A DNA stretch of 64,000 nt. It comes from Poteriospumella lacustris. Lineage: Eukaryota > Sar > Chrysophyceae > Chromulinales > Dinobryaceae. Positions within the stretch are counted from its first letter, which is position 1. Each line of letters opens with the position of its first letter. The notes under the pieces are model-generated. The model worked only from the letters and a program-made list of their open reading frames with translations. It made no database searches and was not told the origin of the DNA. The translations under genes and the position numbers were made by a program. The stretch is from positions 1 through 64,000 of the forward strand of contig SMOI01000068.1 in assembly GCA_008000375.1 (NCBI GenBank), given 5' to 3'. Below are positions 54,301 to 62,104 of this stretch, one piece after another.

Positions 54301-54517
54301 CTTCAACGAGCAGCTGCCGCGCGTCATCGAGCTCGGCTTCGACGACGCGTTCATCCGCCTGTGGAACCTCTACCTCTGCTACTGCGAGGCGGGCTTCGAG
54401 AACCAGGCGCTCAACCTGCAGATCTTGACGTTCTCGCGACCGGGCAACACGCAGCTGCTGAAGCCGCGGCTGATCGCCGGCAACGTCGTGGGCTACTCGG
54501 CCGCCCTCGACGTGTAG
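51328..54517 (+). CDS. FAD-oxidase-cyclopropane fatty acid synthase fusion
   Basis: Five exons (51328-51574, 51638-52079, 52149-52366, 52438-53492, 53576-54517; introns 63-83 bp) give 967 residues. The N-terminal half is an amine-oxidase-like flavoprotein with the FAD motif VLVIGAGCAGLGAAWHLNRA (about 42-61), LYESLDKLGGHANT, TGFMVYNTLNYPNL and YGFHEDGFRSGIEVAMALSG. The C-terminal half is cyclopropane-fatty-acyl-phospholipid synthase: HYDLSNALFELFLDREHMMYS from 655, the SAM motif LDVGFGWGG (725-733), VTGITLSTEQKALAEEK, and SCEMIEAVGHNYLGSFF. It adds a methylene from SAM across a phospholipid acyl double bond. The same fusion is known in plants. The N-terminus MGLTSSAP suggests possible myristoylation rather than plastid import. 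Confidence 0.94.
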
Positions 54518-54839
54518 TGGTGGCACTGCCGGCCGCGCTCTTTCTCTCTCTCGAAGTTTGTTCGTTTTTGTTCGCGGGGGGCGCTGCTCTCCGTGGCCGT
54601 TGTCCTCCTCACTCTTCACACGCGTTTCTAATCTAATGCTGCATCTGTTACCGCCCGTTGGTTACCGCCTACGTAAGCGCGGGCTGTATTCCCCCTAAAC
54701 CATACCATACACTCCGTCTCTCCCCTGCCCACTGTGATCGCCAGCGTAAACGTTGCGCGACAGCACTGACACCTACGCCTTTTGGATGCGACGCACAGAC
54801 AGGAACATGATCGACGCCCACTCATGCACTCCATTTCGA
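54518..54839. other. 3' flank of the cyclopropane synthase gene
   Basis: No gene seen. It contains pyrimidine-rich CTCTTTCTCTCTCTC near 54538-54552 and a direct repeat GGTTACCGCC/GTTACCGCC (54645-54670). Confidence 0.4.
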
Positions 54840-54843
54840 TCCG

Positions 54844-54923
<80 letters not shown>

Positions 54924-54928
54924 AGGCG

Positions 54929-54960
<32 letters not shown>

Positions 54961-54970
54961 GCGGTGGGCG

Positions 54971-55030
<60 letters not shown>
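54840..55030. repeat. GGTAGGC heptamer minisatellite
   Basis: About 27 tandem copies of the 7-bp unit GGTAGGC, nearly perfect, with one extra A near 54924 and one T-to-G change near 54967. Only G-pairs and G-triplets on the plus strand. Seven bases is not a multiple of three, so all three frames read as open repeats (for example PPTAYRL on the minus strand), which creates spurious ORFs. It is not a variant of the chromosome's own TTAGGG telomere unit. Confidence 0.97.
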
Positions 55031-55272
55031 TATGTACACTACTACATACAGTCAGACAGTCAGACTGTACATGAAATAGGCTGGACAACGTTGTACCCAG
55101 AGTGTAGGGCATTCTGTGCTGCGGTGGGTGTCCGGCCTGCGACAGCGGCGTCGCTCGCACGTCGTCGCTGCGGTCAATTTCCCCGTCGCTTGTTCGTCGC
55201 TCGTCGACTCCAAATCACCCACATGCAGATACATCAGTATAAACCACTACCGAATCTGAAGTCTTTGGAAAA
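55031..55272. other. Promoter region of QCR8
   Basis: CAGTCAGACAGTCAGACTG repeats (55048-55066) follow the minisatellite, then about 200 bp of ordinary sequence to the QCR8 start. Nothing else seen. Confidence 0.4.
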
Positions 55273-55795
55273 ATGTGGCACAGAACTATCGTCCGCCTTG
55301 CAGAGAGAACTGATGTTCACCCTGCCCTGAAGAAGGTAATGCTCTTCTGCAATGCCCTTCTTTCCATGAACAATCACTCCGCTTCGTCGGCTGGGTGCTT
55401 TTTGACCATGCTCTTCGTTGACTTCATGTCGTATTCGTCAACGGCGTCAACCGCTTCATGTCGTTTCAATTATTGATTTTACTACAAGTCATTTCTTGTT
55501 TTTCTCACTTCGATGCCTTCTGCTTCACCATTATCGTTTTTTCTGACCTGTGGGCCTACTCTTTGTGTTTTAGATGTGGAAGAAGCACTACAAGGTTGAC
55601 GGCCAAGTCTCTCAGCACTTGTCACCCTTCGAGCAACACATCAACAAGTCGTGGCTCAAGGAGTTGCCCGCCAAGTTCGTGAAGAAGGTCACCGAGGTCG
55701 TCTTGGAGGCTGGTCCTGGATTGGGATTCGGCTTTGCCATTTTGTACTGGGGTGAATGGAAGCACAAGGATATTGCTTACCATCATCGTGCTTAA
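55273..55795 (+). CDS. QCR8: Cytochrome bc1 complex subunit 8 (Qcr8/UQCRQ)
   Basis: Exons 55273-55335 and 55574-55795 with a 238-bp intron, the longest seen in this window, give 94 residues. Exon 1 encodes MWHRTIVRLAERTDVHPALKK. Exon 2 encodes the subunit 8 core: VSQHLSPFEQHINKSWLKEL (matching the family's SPYEQ.A), a single transmembrane segment LEAGPGLGFGFAILYWGEW and the polar tail KHKDIAYHHRA. This small protein binds ubiquinone-side helices of complex III in the mitochondrial inner membrane. Exon 2 also begins with ATG, so a shorter 73-residue form without exon 1 cannot be excluded. Confidence 0.82.
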
Positions 55796-56271
55796 GTCTT
55801 GGGTCGGAAGCAGTTTGTACAGCAACAGAACATGGTCCTGCGCTGATGTGGCGCGGAAATTGTATACATAAATATCTTCACGTACTGTCTGCGTGAGTAC
55901 CGACCGAGTCATTCAAATGGATTTGGCTTTCTATACTCGCGTGCTTCCTAAATGAAAGCGACTAACTCCGCGCAGCAGCTAACAGAGCACGCACCAGCTC
56001 CTCCACGACATTCGCAGTTCAAGCGAAGAGATGTGATCTGGCCCACGAAGACGCGCCATCAATATCGAAATTCCAAGAGCGGAAGTACTTGTGATTGGCC
56101 TATTTTTTTTAATACTTCGAGGCATTTGAACGAACGAAGAACGCAGAAAACAACGAAGAATGCTGGAGGATGTGGATTTAATCTTTACAGCAGGGGTGTC
56201 CTGAGACAAGCGACCTGAAGCTAGAGGGGGAAAGCAATTCAAATCACTCGAAGAGATGCAGGACCGAGCAT
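55796..56271. other. Convergent spacer
   Basis: 476 bp between the 3' ends of QCR8 and the ubiquitin-like/eL41 gene. No ORF or RNA gene recognised; an 8-T run lies near 56103-56110. Confidence 0.4.
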
Positions 56272-56571
56272 TTATTTAGCTCTGTTTCTCATCTTGCGTC
56301 TCTTGCGTCTAAGACGTCTCATTCTCTTCTTTCTCCACTTGGCGCGCATGCCACCATCGACACCGACCTCCAAAGAGACGACGGAGTTCTCAGGCACAAG
56401 CTCGGCAAGAAGACCGGAAGTGAGAGTCACAGAACCGTGAACGATACGTTGAAGAGAGGCGGGGATGAACTCCACGTCCTCAACAACGTTCTTCAGGTCC
56501 TTGACGGTAGCTCCTGCTGGTAATGAAACCAGCAAGGGCTCCGCAAGCCCAGACTGAACGAAGATTTGCAT
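56272..56571 (-). CDS. RPL41: Ubiquitin-like protein fused to ribosomal protein eL41
   Basis: One uninterrupted 99-residue frame. Residues 1-74 form a beta-grasp ubiquitin-like domain, starting MQIFVQSGLAEPLLVSLPAG and ending LEVGVDGG. Residues 75-99 are a complete eL41, starting MRAKWRKKRMRRLRRKRRK and ending RNRAK, nearly identical to the 25-residue protein of other eukaryotes and keeping its own Met. No splice site lies at the junction. The domain is clearly diverged from ubiquitin (which starts MQIFVKTLTGK) but has the same 74-residue length and GG end as FUBI, the ubiquitin-like partner of eS30. Processing after Gly74 would release eL41 with its native N-terminus. The start at 56571 has A at -3; a CAG acceptor-like site just upstream suggests a 5' UTR intron. 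Confidence 0.92.
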   Translation of the reverse strand: MQIFVQSGLAEPLLVSLPAGATVKDLKNVVEDVEFIPASLQRIVHGSVTLTSGLLAELVPENSVVSLEVGVDGGMRAKWRKKRMRRLRRKRRKMRNRAK

Positions 56572-57028
56572 GGTAACCAACCTGGTTGCTCTTACCTGAG
56601 AGGGAGCAGACAGCAGATTAATTTGTGATTCGCCTCGAGTTGCATCGCTGGTCGGCGACAGCATCGCTTTCGGAACCACAGCATCGCGACACGCCGCCGA
56701 GCGGTCGCGTGTCGTGGCAGCGGTCCGACCGGCCCTTCGCCTCGTCCCGACCGTTTCCGATTTTGACCTCTTTTCAGTCGACGAGTTTTTCGTCGTTATT
56801 TTTCATGTCCTCGGTCCTCGGTCCTCGGTCGTCGATGTCCTTTCGACGTCGTTGCTCAAACGACGGCATAATCCATTCGCACTTGATCAGGGTCTGGATC
56901 ACTGAACGATTGCTCAGTTATCCTTGCGACTTCTCTGGATTATTTAAACATCAGTAGCCCGTTTTCGTTGTCTGTCATTTTGATCCACTTGCGCACACCC
57001 GATCTTCGAACATCTATCACAGACAGGC
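56572..57028. other. Divergent promoter region with CTCGGTC tandem
   Basis: 457 bp between the UBL-eL41 gene (minus) and the MAK-like kinase (plus). A CCTCGGTC unit is repeated about four times at 56809-56836, followed by GTCGATGTCC. It probably contains the 5' UTRs of both genes. Confidence 0.5.
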
Positions 57029-59207
57029 ATGAATAGATATAAAGTAACGAAGCAGTTAGGTGATGGAACTTATGGCTCTGTCCTAAAGGCCGTCAATCGC
57101 CAAACTGGCGAAGTTGTACGTTGTCGAATCTCGCTGCCTACAATGCGACAGAATTTCCCTGAAGCACATTGTCTATAGACGGCCGTCAAGAAAATGAAGA
57201 AGAAGTTTTACAGCTGGGAAGAATGTATGCAGCTTCGAGAAATTAAGGTTCGCCTCGTCATGATAGTTTTGGAGCGTTATTCTTAGCGATGTTTGTGTGC
57301 AGAGCTTGAAGAAACTGAACCATCCGAATATCGTGAAGTTAAAGGAGGTGAGTTCAATTTCATGGACCTTCTGTGGCGATTCCTTCATGATGTGTGTGTA
57401 CATACAGGTGATTCGCGAGAACGACGAGCTGTTTTTCGTGTTTGAGTACATGGAGGGCAACCTCTACGAGTTGATGAAGCAGCGCGATCGCTTGTTCCCA
57501 GAGGCCCATATCCGCAACATTATGTACCAAATCTTCCAAGGCGTCGCTTACATGCATAAGAACGGCTTCTTTCACCGCGATATCAAGCCCGAGAATATGC
57601 TCGTCAAAGGCGACGTTATCAAGGTCGCTGACTTTGGTTTGGCCCGAGAGATCCGGTCGAAGCCGCCGTTCACTGATTATGTATCAACACGCTGGTATCG
57701 TGCACCAGAAGTTTTGTTGCGATCGACCACTTACAATTCCCCGATCGACCAGTGGGCGTGTGGTGGCATTATGGCCGAACTCTTCACACTGCGACCCCTT
57801 TTCCCTGGCTCATCAGAGGCCGATGAAATCTACAAGATTTGTGCGATCCTGGGATCCCCGAACATGCGTTCTTGGCCAGAAGGAGTCAAGCTTGCCGCTC
57901 AGATGCAGTTTCGCTTCCCACAGTTTGCGCCAACGCCACTATCGCAGCTTGTGACCAATGGGTCGCCTGAAGCAATTCAACTGCTCACAGACTTGATGCT
58001 TTACGACCCACAGCAGCGACCAACGGCATCCGCAGCGCTGCAGTATCCCTTTTTCCAAGTTAACAATGCTCTCCCCGCGCCTGCGTCATCAGCGGAACCC
58101 ATCGCGTCGACATTTACTCGACGGCCTGTGCAGAAGTCGGAGGCAGAGATCAAAGCCGAGGAGAAGGCGATGGCGAAGCGGGTGCAGCAGGAGTTGGAGA
58201 AAGAAACGCAGTTCTCAGTCCCTGAGGTGAATTTGCTGCACGAAGCAGCAGAAGCACCGCGCGTCCACTCAACGTATGTGCAGTCACGCCTCGCAGGAGA
58301 GGCGATCGCTGGCGCACCGACGAACATCCCCGCGGCGGAGGCCACAGTCGCTGCCAACGCCGAGCACCGAACTGGACAGTTCAATCATCACACAGTGTCG
58401 CTACCTGTGACGACTAGCAGCGTTGCAGCCGCAACTGCTACCAATACGGGCACCACTGCTGGTGGGGATGATTTCGAAGACGACATCTTGGCTCAGCTGG
58501 CCGAGATCAACAACTCAACCATCACGCCAATCACTGCTTCGCAGCCGGCGGCTCAGCAACAGCCTCCACGCTTCAAGCCTGCGGTTACGGACCCACTTCC
58601 AAGTTCTGGTAGCCTCGCGGGCGCCAGTGCAAGCTACAATCCCAGTTTCGGTGCAAATAGCAATGCCAACATGGGCAGTTTTCCAAACAGCAGTAGCGTC
58701 CTCGGCGACAGTGGGGGTCTCAGTAAGTATACGAAGCAGGCGCGCTATCAACCAGGCAACGGCCTGGGCAGCGGCGTCGCGTCTTCCGCAGCGGCACCTC
58801 TCTCAAATGGTGCCCTGGGAAGTGGCCACATGAACATCGGCAGTTATGGGCAGAGCAGTATGGGCAACAACAACAGCAGCAGTAACAGCAGCAGCAACAA
58901 CGGCTACGTCCCCAGCACCTTCGGTGGTGGAGGCCTTGGTCGCAATGCGCTGGGTCCGATTGGTGGTGGCGGTGGCGGTGGTGGACTCGGAGGGGGAGGG
59001 GGCATAGCATCTGCGGCGAGCAACAACTATAGCAGTGGACAGCCCGGTCCTGCGGCCAGTGCATCGTCGAACACGAGATTTGGTCGTCTGGCGCAGTTTG
59101 GGATGATGAGCAACGCGGCCTCAGGAGCCAACGTCACATCCAACACGAACAACAGCAGCAATAGCAACGCATTAGGCGGTGGTGGCTTCGGGCGACACAA
59201 GTTCTGA
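57029..59207 (+). CDS. MAK/ICK (RCK-type) protein kinase
   Basis: Four exons (57029-57115, 57179-57247, 57303-57347, 57408-59207; introns 63, 55 and 60 bp, all between codons) give 666 residues. The first three exons are tiny (29, 23 and 15 codons) and encode [20 protein letters not shown], the catalytic-Lys segment [23 protein letters not shown] and [15 protein letters not shown]. These match the RCK family, whose members read LKKL.H.N..KLKEVIRE. Then follow HRDIKPEN (123-130), DFG (142-144) and the activation-loop TDY (156-158) in [19 protein letters not shown]. The 350-residue tail is Asn/Ser/Gly-rich. Family members control cilium length and intraflagellar transport, which suggests a flagellated stage. 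Confidence 0.94.
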
Positions 59208-59555
59208 GACGGCAGTACCGTCTATTGATGCATTCCCGTGTGTGGGATCTCATTTCTATTCTGTGGTCTGCTTTCTGTGCCTGTAGCCTTTCAAATGTAT
59301 GTTCTAAACCGTTTGCACGATTGTGTTGAGGAAGCAAAGCGACGCGTGAAGCGCCACAGAGGTAATTAAGTTTGGTAGCAATGTAGGCGGCGGTGGCGAC
59401 TTCATTGCACACCACACGAGTAGAAAATGATCGTAGCACAAGGTGGTAACGCCGCCCAGCGAGGCAGAGAGGCGTCGATGGGCGGCTGCCCGTCGCGGCG
59501 AAACGAAAGCGGGCATTTACATCATCATTACATGCAGGCTGGCGCGCCACGGCGC
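59208..59555. other. Convergent spacer
   Basis: 348 bp between the kinase stop and the stop of the acidic protein gene. Nothing recognised. Confidence 0.4.
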
Positions 59556-60356
59556 TCAGTTGTCGTCGTCATCGTCGTCGGCCGCGGCCGTCTTCGCCTT
59601 CGGGCGGCCCGGAATATTGTTTCGTGTTTTGGACAAGATGCGATCCTTCGCGGAGACTTTCGGTTGGGGCGGCAGCGGCGGCTTGTCGGCCGCGGCGATT
59701 CCTGACAGACCAGACAAAGGTCGTAGCGTCTGAGCGCCTCCTTTATCGTCGTCATCATCGTCTTCTGCAGTGAGGGCTTTTCGCGCGACACTCGACAAAT
59801 CCATGGCCCCGATCTCTCCGACGACCATTTCGATGTCCGAGTTGAAGTACGAGTCACCTCGTCGGTGCGCGCGATCTCGCGGCAGAGGGTGGCGGGGGTT
59901 GAAATCGTCATACTCGTCGAACGACGTGATCTCCAGCTGTTTGAAAATTTGCGCGTTGTCGTCCTCTTCCTCTTCGTCGCCATCGTTGGCCAGCGGTGCA
60001 CGCGCAGCAGCGTGGGCAGCTTCGTTGTCGTGCAGGGAGGAACCGATGTCCAACACGATGCGACCCTTGCGGTCGTCAATCATGATCACTGCTTCCACAC
60101 TGGCGGTTAAGCGATGGAGAACAAGTCGCAGCAGTCCTGTCGACATGTCACTGGGAAATGATAACTTCAGAGGGCCAATTGAGTTCAAGCGAGGGTGGCG
60201 CGCTAGGATGTCATTGAGAGTCTTGCGGGGCACCAACAAGCCAGCAGTTGCATGGCAACACACAGACAAATTAAGGATGTCCTTTAGATCCAAAAATCCC
60301 CAGAAGCGATCCTGAGAAGTCGCTGCCAGCTGGGCGAATTGTTCGAGAGTCGCCAT
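59556..60356 (-). CDS. F-box-like N-terminus, acidic protein of unknown function
   Basis: Single-exon protein of 266 residues from the ATG at 60356; the frame runs on upstream to 60446 but without a better start. The N-terminus, FWGFLDLKDILNLSVCCHATAGLLVP, looks like a degenerate F-box (L..L.D.L.LS..C). A central domain of about 110 residues, with alternating strands (KGRIVLDIGSSLHDN), has no recognised family. The rest is low complexity: EEEEDD, TAEDDDDDDK and a final DDDDDDN, with Pro/Lys-rich links. If the F-box is real, it would recruit substrates to an SCF ubiquitin ligase; this is inference from one motif. Confidence 0.6.
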   Translation of the reverse strand: MATLEQFAQLAATSQDRFWGFLDLKDILNLSVCCHATAGLLVPRKTLNDILARHPRLNSIGPLKLSFPSDMSTGLLRLVLHRLTASVEAVIMIDDRKGRIVLDIGSSLHDNEAAHAAARAPLANDGDEEEEDDNAQIFKQLEITSFDEYDDFNPRHPLPRDRAHRRGDSYFNSDIEMVVGEIGAMDLSSVARKALTAEDDDDDDKGGAQTLRPLSGLSGIAAADKPPLPPQPKVSAKDRILSKTRNNIPGRPKAKTAAADDDDDDN

Positions 60357-60766
60357 GCTCAATAACTTTGTTGGGGTCTTTTCCGAGTGAGCAGAAGGGA
60401 TAGAGCGAGGAGGATGGTTGTGAGGACCTCCGTGACCAACCAACAATCGATAAAATGTGCTCTCTTGAGGGAGGCGGTCTACTTTTACGAGTTGAGAACA
60501 AAAAGAGATCTTTGCTCCGCCGCTGCACCGGCACGGACGAGGAGCTGTGCGCGCAGCGGCCGCAGCGAAGATCGAAACGACCGCCGTGTCGCGACACGAC
60601 GCCGACCTGGCCAGACCCAGATGCCCCTGATTCTGTGTAGTCCAATAGAAGGCTTAACATGACGTCGGATGCGACGAGTGCATTGGCCCTCGACGTGATC
60701 CTCGTTTGGGCCTGAACACTGAACACTGAACACTGAACACTGTGCATCTTCGACCCATCAGTATGT
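60357..60766. other. Divergent promoter region
   Basis: 410 bp between the acidic protein gene and DUF1275 gene A. A GAACACT unit is repeated four times near 60714-60742. No gene recognised. Confidence 0.5.
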
Positions 60767-62011
60767 ATGGAGATGGACACGAAGCCATCGGAGTTCGGGA
60801 AGGACGACGCCGCGCTGTCGGTCGACAGTGCGGACGACGAGGACACCGTCGACAGCGACGACGACATCGACCAGCCCGCGTCCTCTAAACCAGCGGCCTC
60901 GGCCGCACTGCCCTTGCAAGAACGACACCGGTTGGAGTTTCTAGTCATAATTATCGGCGCGTCGGCGCTGTCGTTCAACGCGGGCTTCATCAACGGCGTG
61001 ACCTACCAGCTGCACAACATTCCGGTCTCGCACGTCACGGGCACCACCACGAAGGCCGGCCTGATGGTCGGAAAGAGCGACTACGAAGACTTCGCCGTGC
61101 TCCTCGCGCTGATCGTGTGCTTCGTCTTCGGCAGCGCCGTCACGGGCAGCCTCATGCCGCACTCGTCCTTCCACCTGGGGCTGGAGTACGGCCCGCTGTT
61201 CCTGCTCGGCTCCGCCTTGTTCCTGGCCGCGTGTCTGCTGAACCACTTCTACCCCGAGCAGTACTACTACTACTACCTGTCGGCGATGGGCTCGGGGCTG
61301 CAGAACGCGATGACGACGCGGTACTCGGGCAACGTCATCCGCACGACGCACATGACGGGCACGGCGACGGACGTGGGCCTCGTGCTGGGCCGCATGGTCG
61401 TGGGCGACTGGAAGGAGGCGTGGAAGCTCTGCATCCTGCTGCCCATCTTCGCGGCCTTCTTCCTCGGCGGCCTGGTCTCCGTCTTCGCCTTCGCGCGCCT
61501 CGGCAACCTCAGCCTCCTGATCAACGTCGTCGTCTTCTTCTCCATCGGCCTCGCCTACTCCTTCCTCGTGTCGCTGAACCTCAACATCCCCCTGTGGAAG
61601 GCCTTCTTCGGCTTCTACGAGACCACCCACCACCACCTGCGGCGCACGCGCGAGACCGTCGCCAAGACCGTGCGGCGCCTGCGGTCGCGCATCGAGAAGA
61701 TCCACCTGCACAGCCCGCTCGCGCCGCGCCGCCACCAGTCGCCGTACGCCCGACACAGCCGGCCGCAGCTCCCCGGCGCCTCCACTGGCGGCGCAGGCGC
61801 TCGCCGCGGCTCGCGACGCGGCCGCCGCGCCGACGCGATGGACGACAGCGCCGACTCGCAGCGCGCCGAGCCGCCGCCCCCGCCGCCGCCGGTGAATCGC
61901 GGCTTCTTCGCCGCCCTCGCGGCCGCAGCGTCTCCCGCGCAGCCGGCGAGAGGCGCTCACCGTCGCCTGGCCGACAGCAGCGACGACGGCAGCGACGCCG
62001 ACTTCGTCTGA
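60767..62011 (+). CDS. DUF1275 (YoaK-like) membrane protein A
   Basis: Single-exon protein of 414 residues. The acidic N-terminus (DEDTVDSDDDIDQ) precedes six to seven transmembrane segments of the DUF1275 family: GASALSFNAGFINGVTYQLH (family motif with AGF.NG), VSHVTGTTTKAGL (matching the SHVTG motif), FVFGSAVTGSLM, GLQNAMTTRYSGNVIRTTHMTGTATDVGL (matching GLQNA..R....RTTH.TGT.TD.G) and the last pair near LLPIFAAFFLGGLVSVFAFA. The family is mainly bacterial, its transport role is unproven, and related proteins occur in algae and fungi. A 130-residue basic, Pro-rich tail follows. Paralog B is convergent, 93 bp away. Confidence 0.9.
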   Translation: MEMDTKPSEFGKDDAALSVDSADDEDTVDSDDDIDQPASSKPAASAALPLQERHRLEFLVIIIGASALSFNAGFINGVTYQLHNIPVSHVTGTTTKAGLMVGKSDYEDFAVLLALIVCFVFGSAVTGSLMPHSSFHLGLEYGPLFLLGSALFLAACLLNHFYPEQYYYYYLSAMGSGLQNAMTTRYSGNVIRTTHMTGTATDVGLVLGRMVVGDWKEAWKLCILLPIFAAFFLGGLVSVFAFARLGNLSLLINVVVFFSIGLAYSFLVSLNLNIPLWKAFFGFYETTHHHLRRTRETVAKTVRRLRSRIEKIHLHSPLAPRRHQSPYARHSRPQLPGASTGGAGARRGSRRGRRADAMDDSADSQRAEPPPPPPPVNRGFFAALAAAASPAQPARGAHRRLADSSDDGSDADFV

Positions 62012-62104
62012 GCCGCGCCCTGCGCCCCGCGCCCTGCGCCCCAACAGCCCCGCCCCCTCCGCCGCCGTGTAACCGCCGCGCCACTCGTAACTGACCGCCG
62101 CGCC

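Noticed and set aside
54840-55030. Interstitial telomere
   Set aside because: The unit GGTAGGC is not the TTAGGG of this chromosome end nor a simple variant of it.
54773-55160. Minus-strand frames encoding PPTAYRL repeats
   Set aside because: They are translations of the heptamer minisatellite, which is open in all frames because seven is not a multiple of three.
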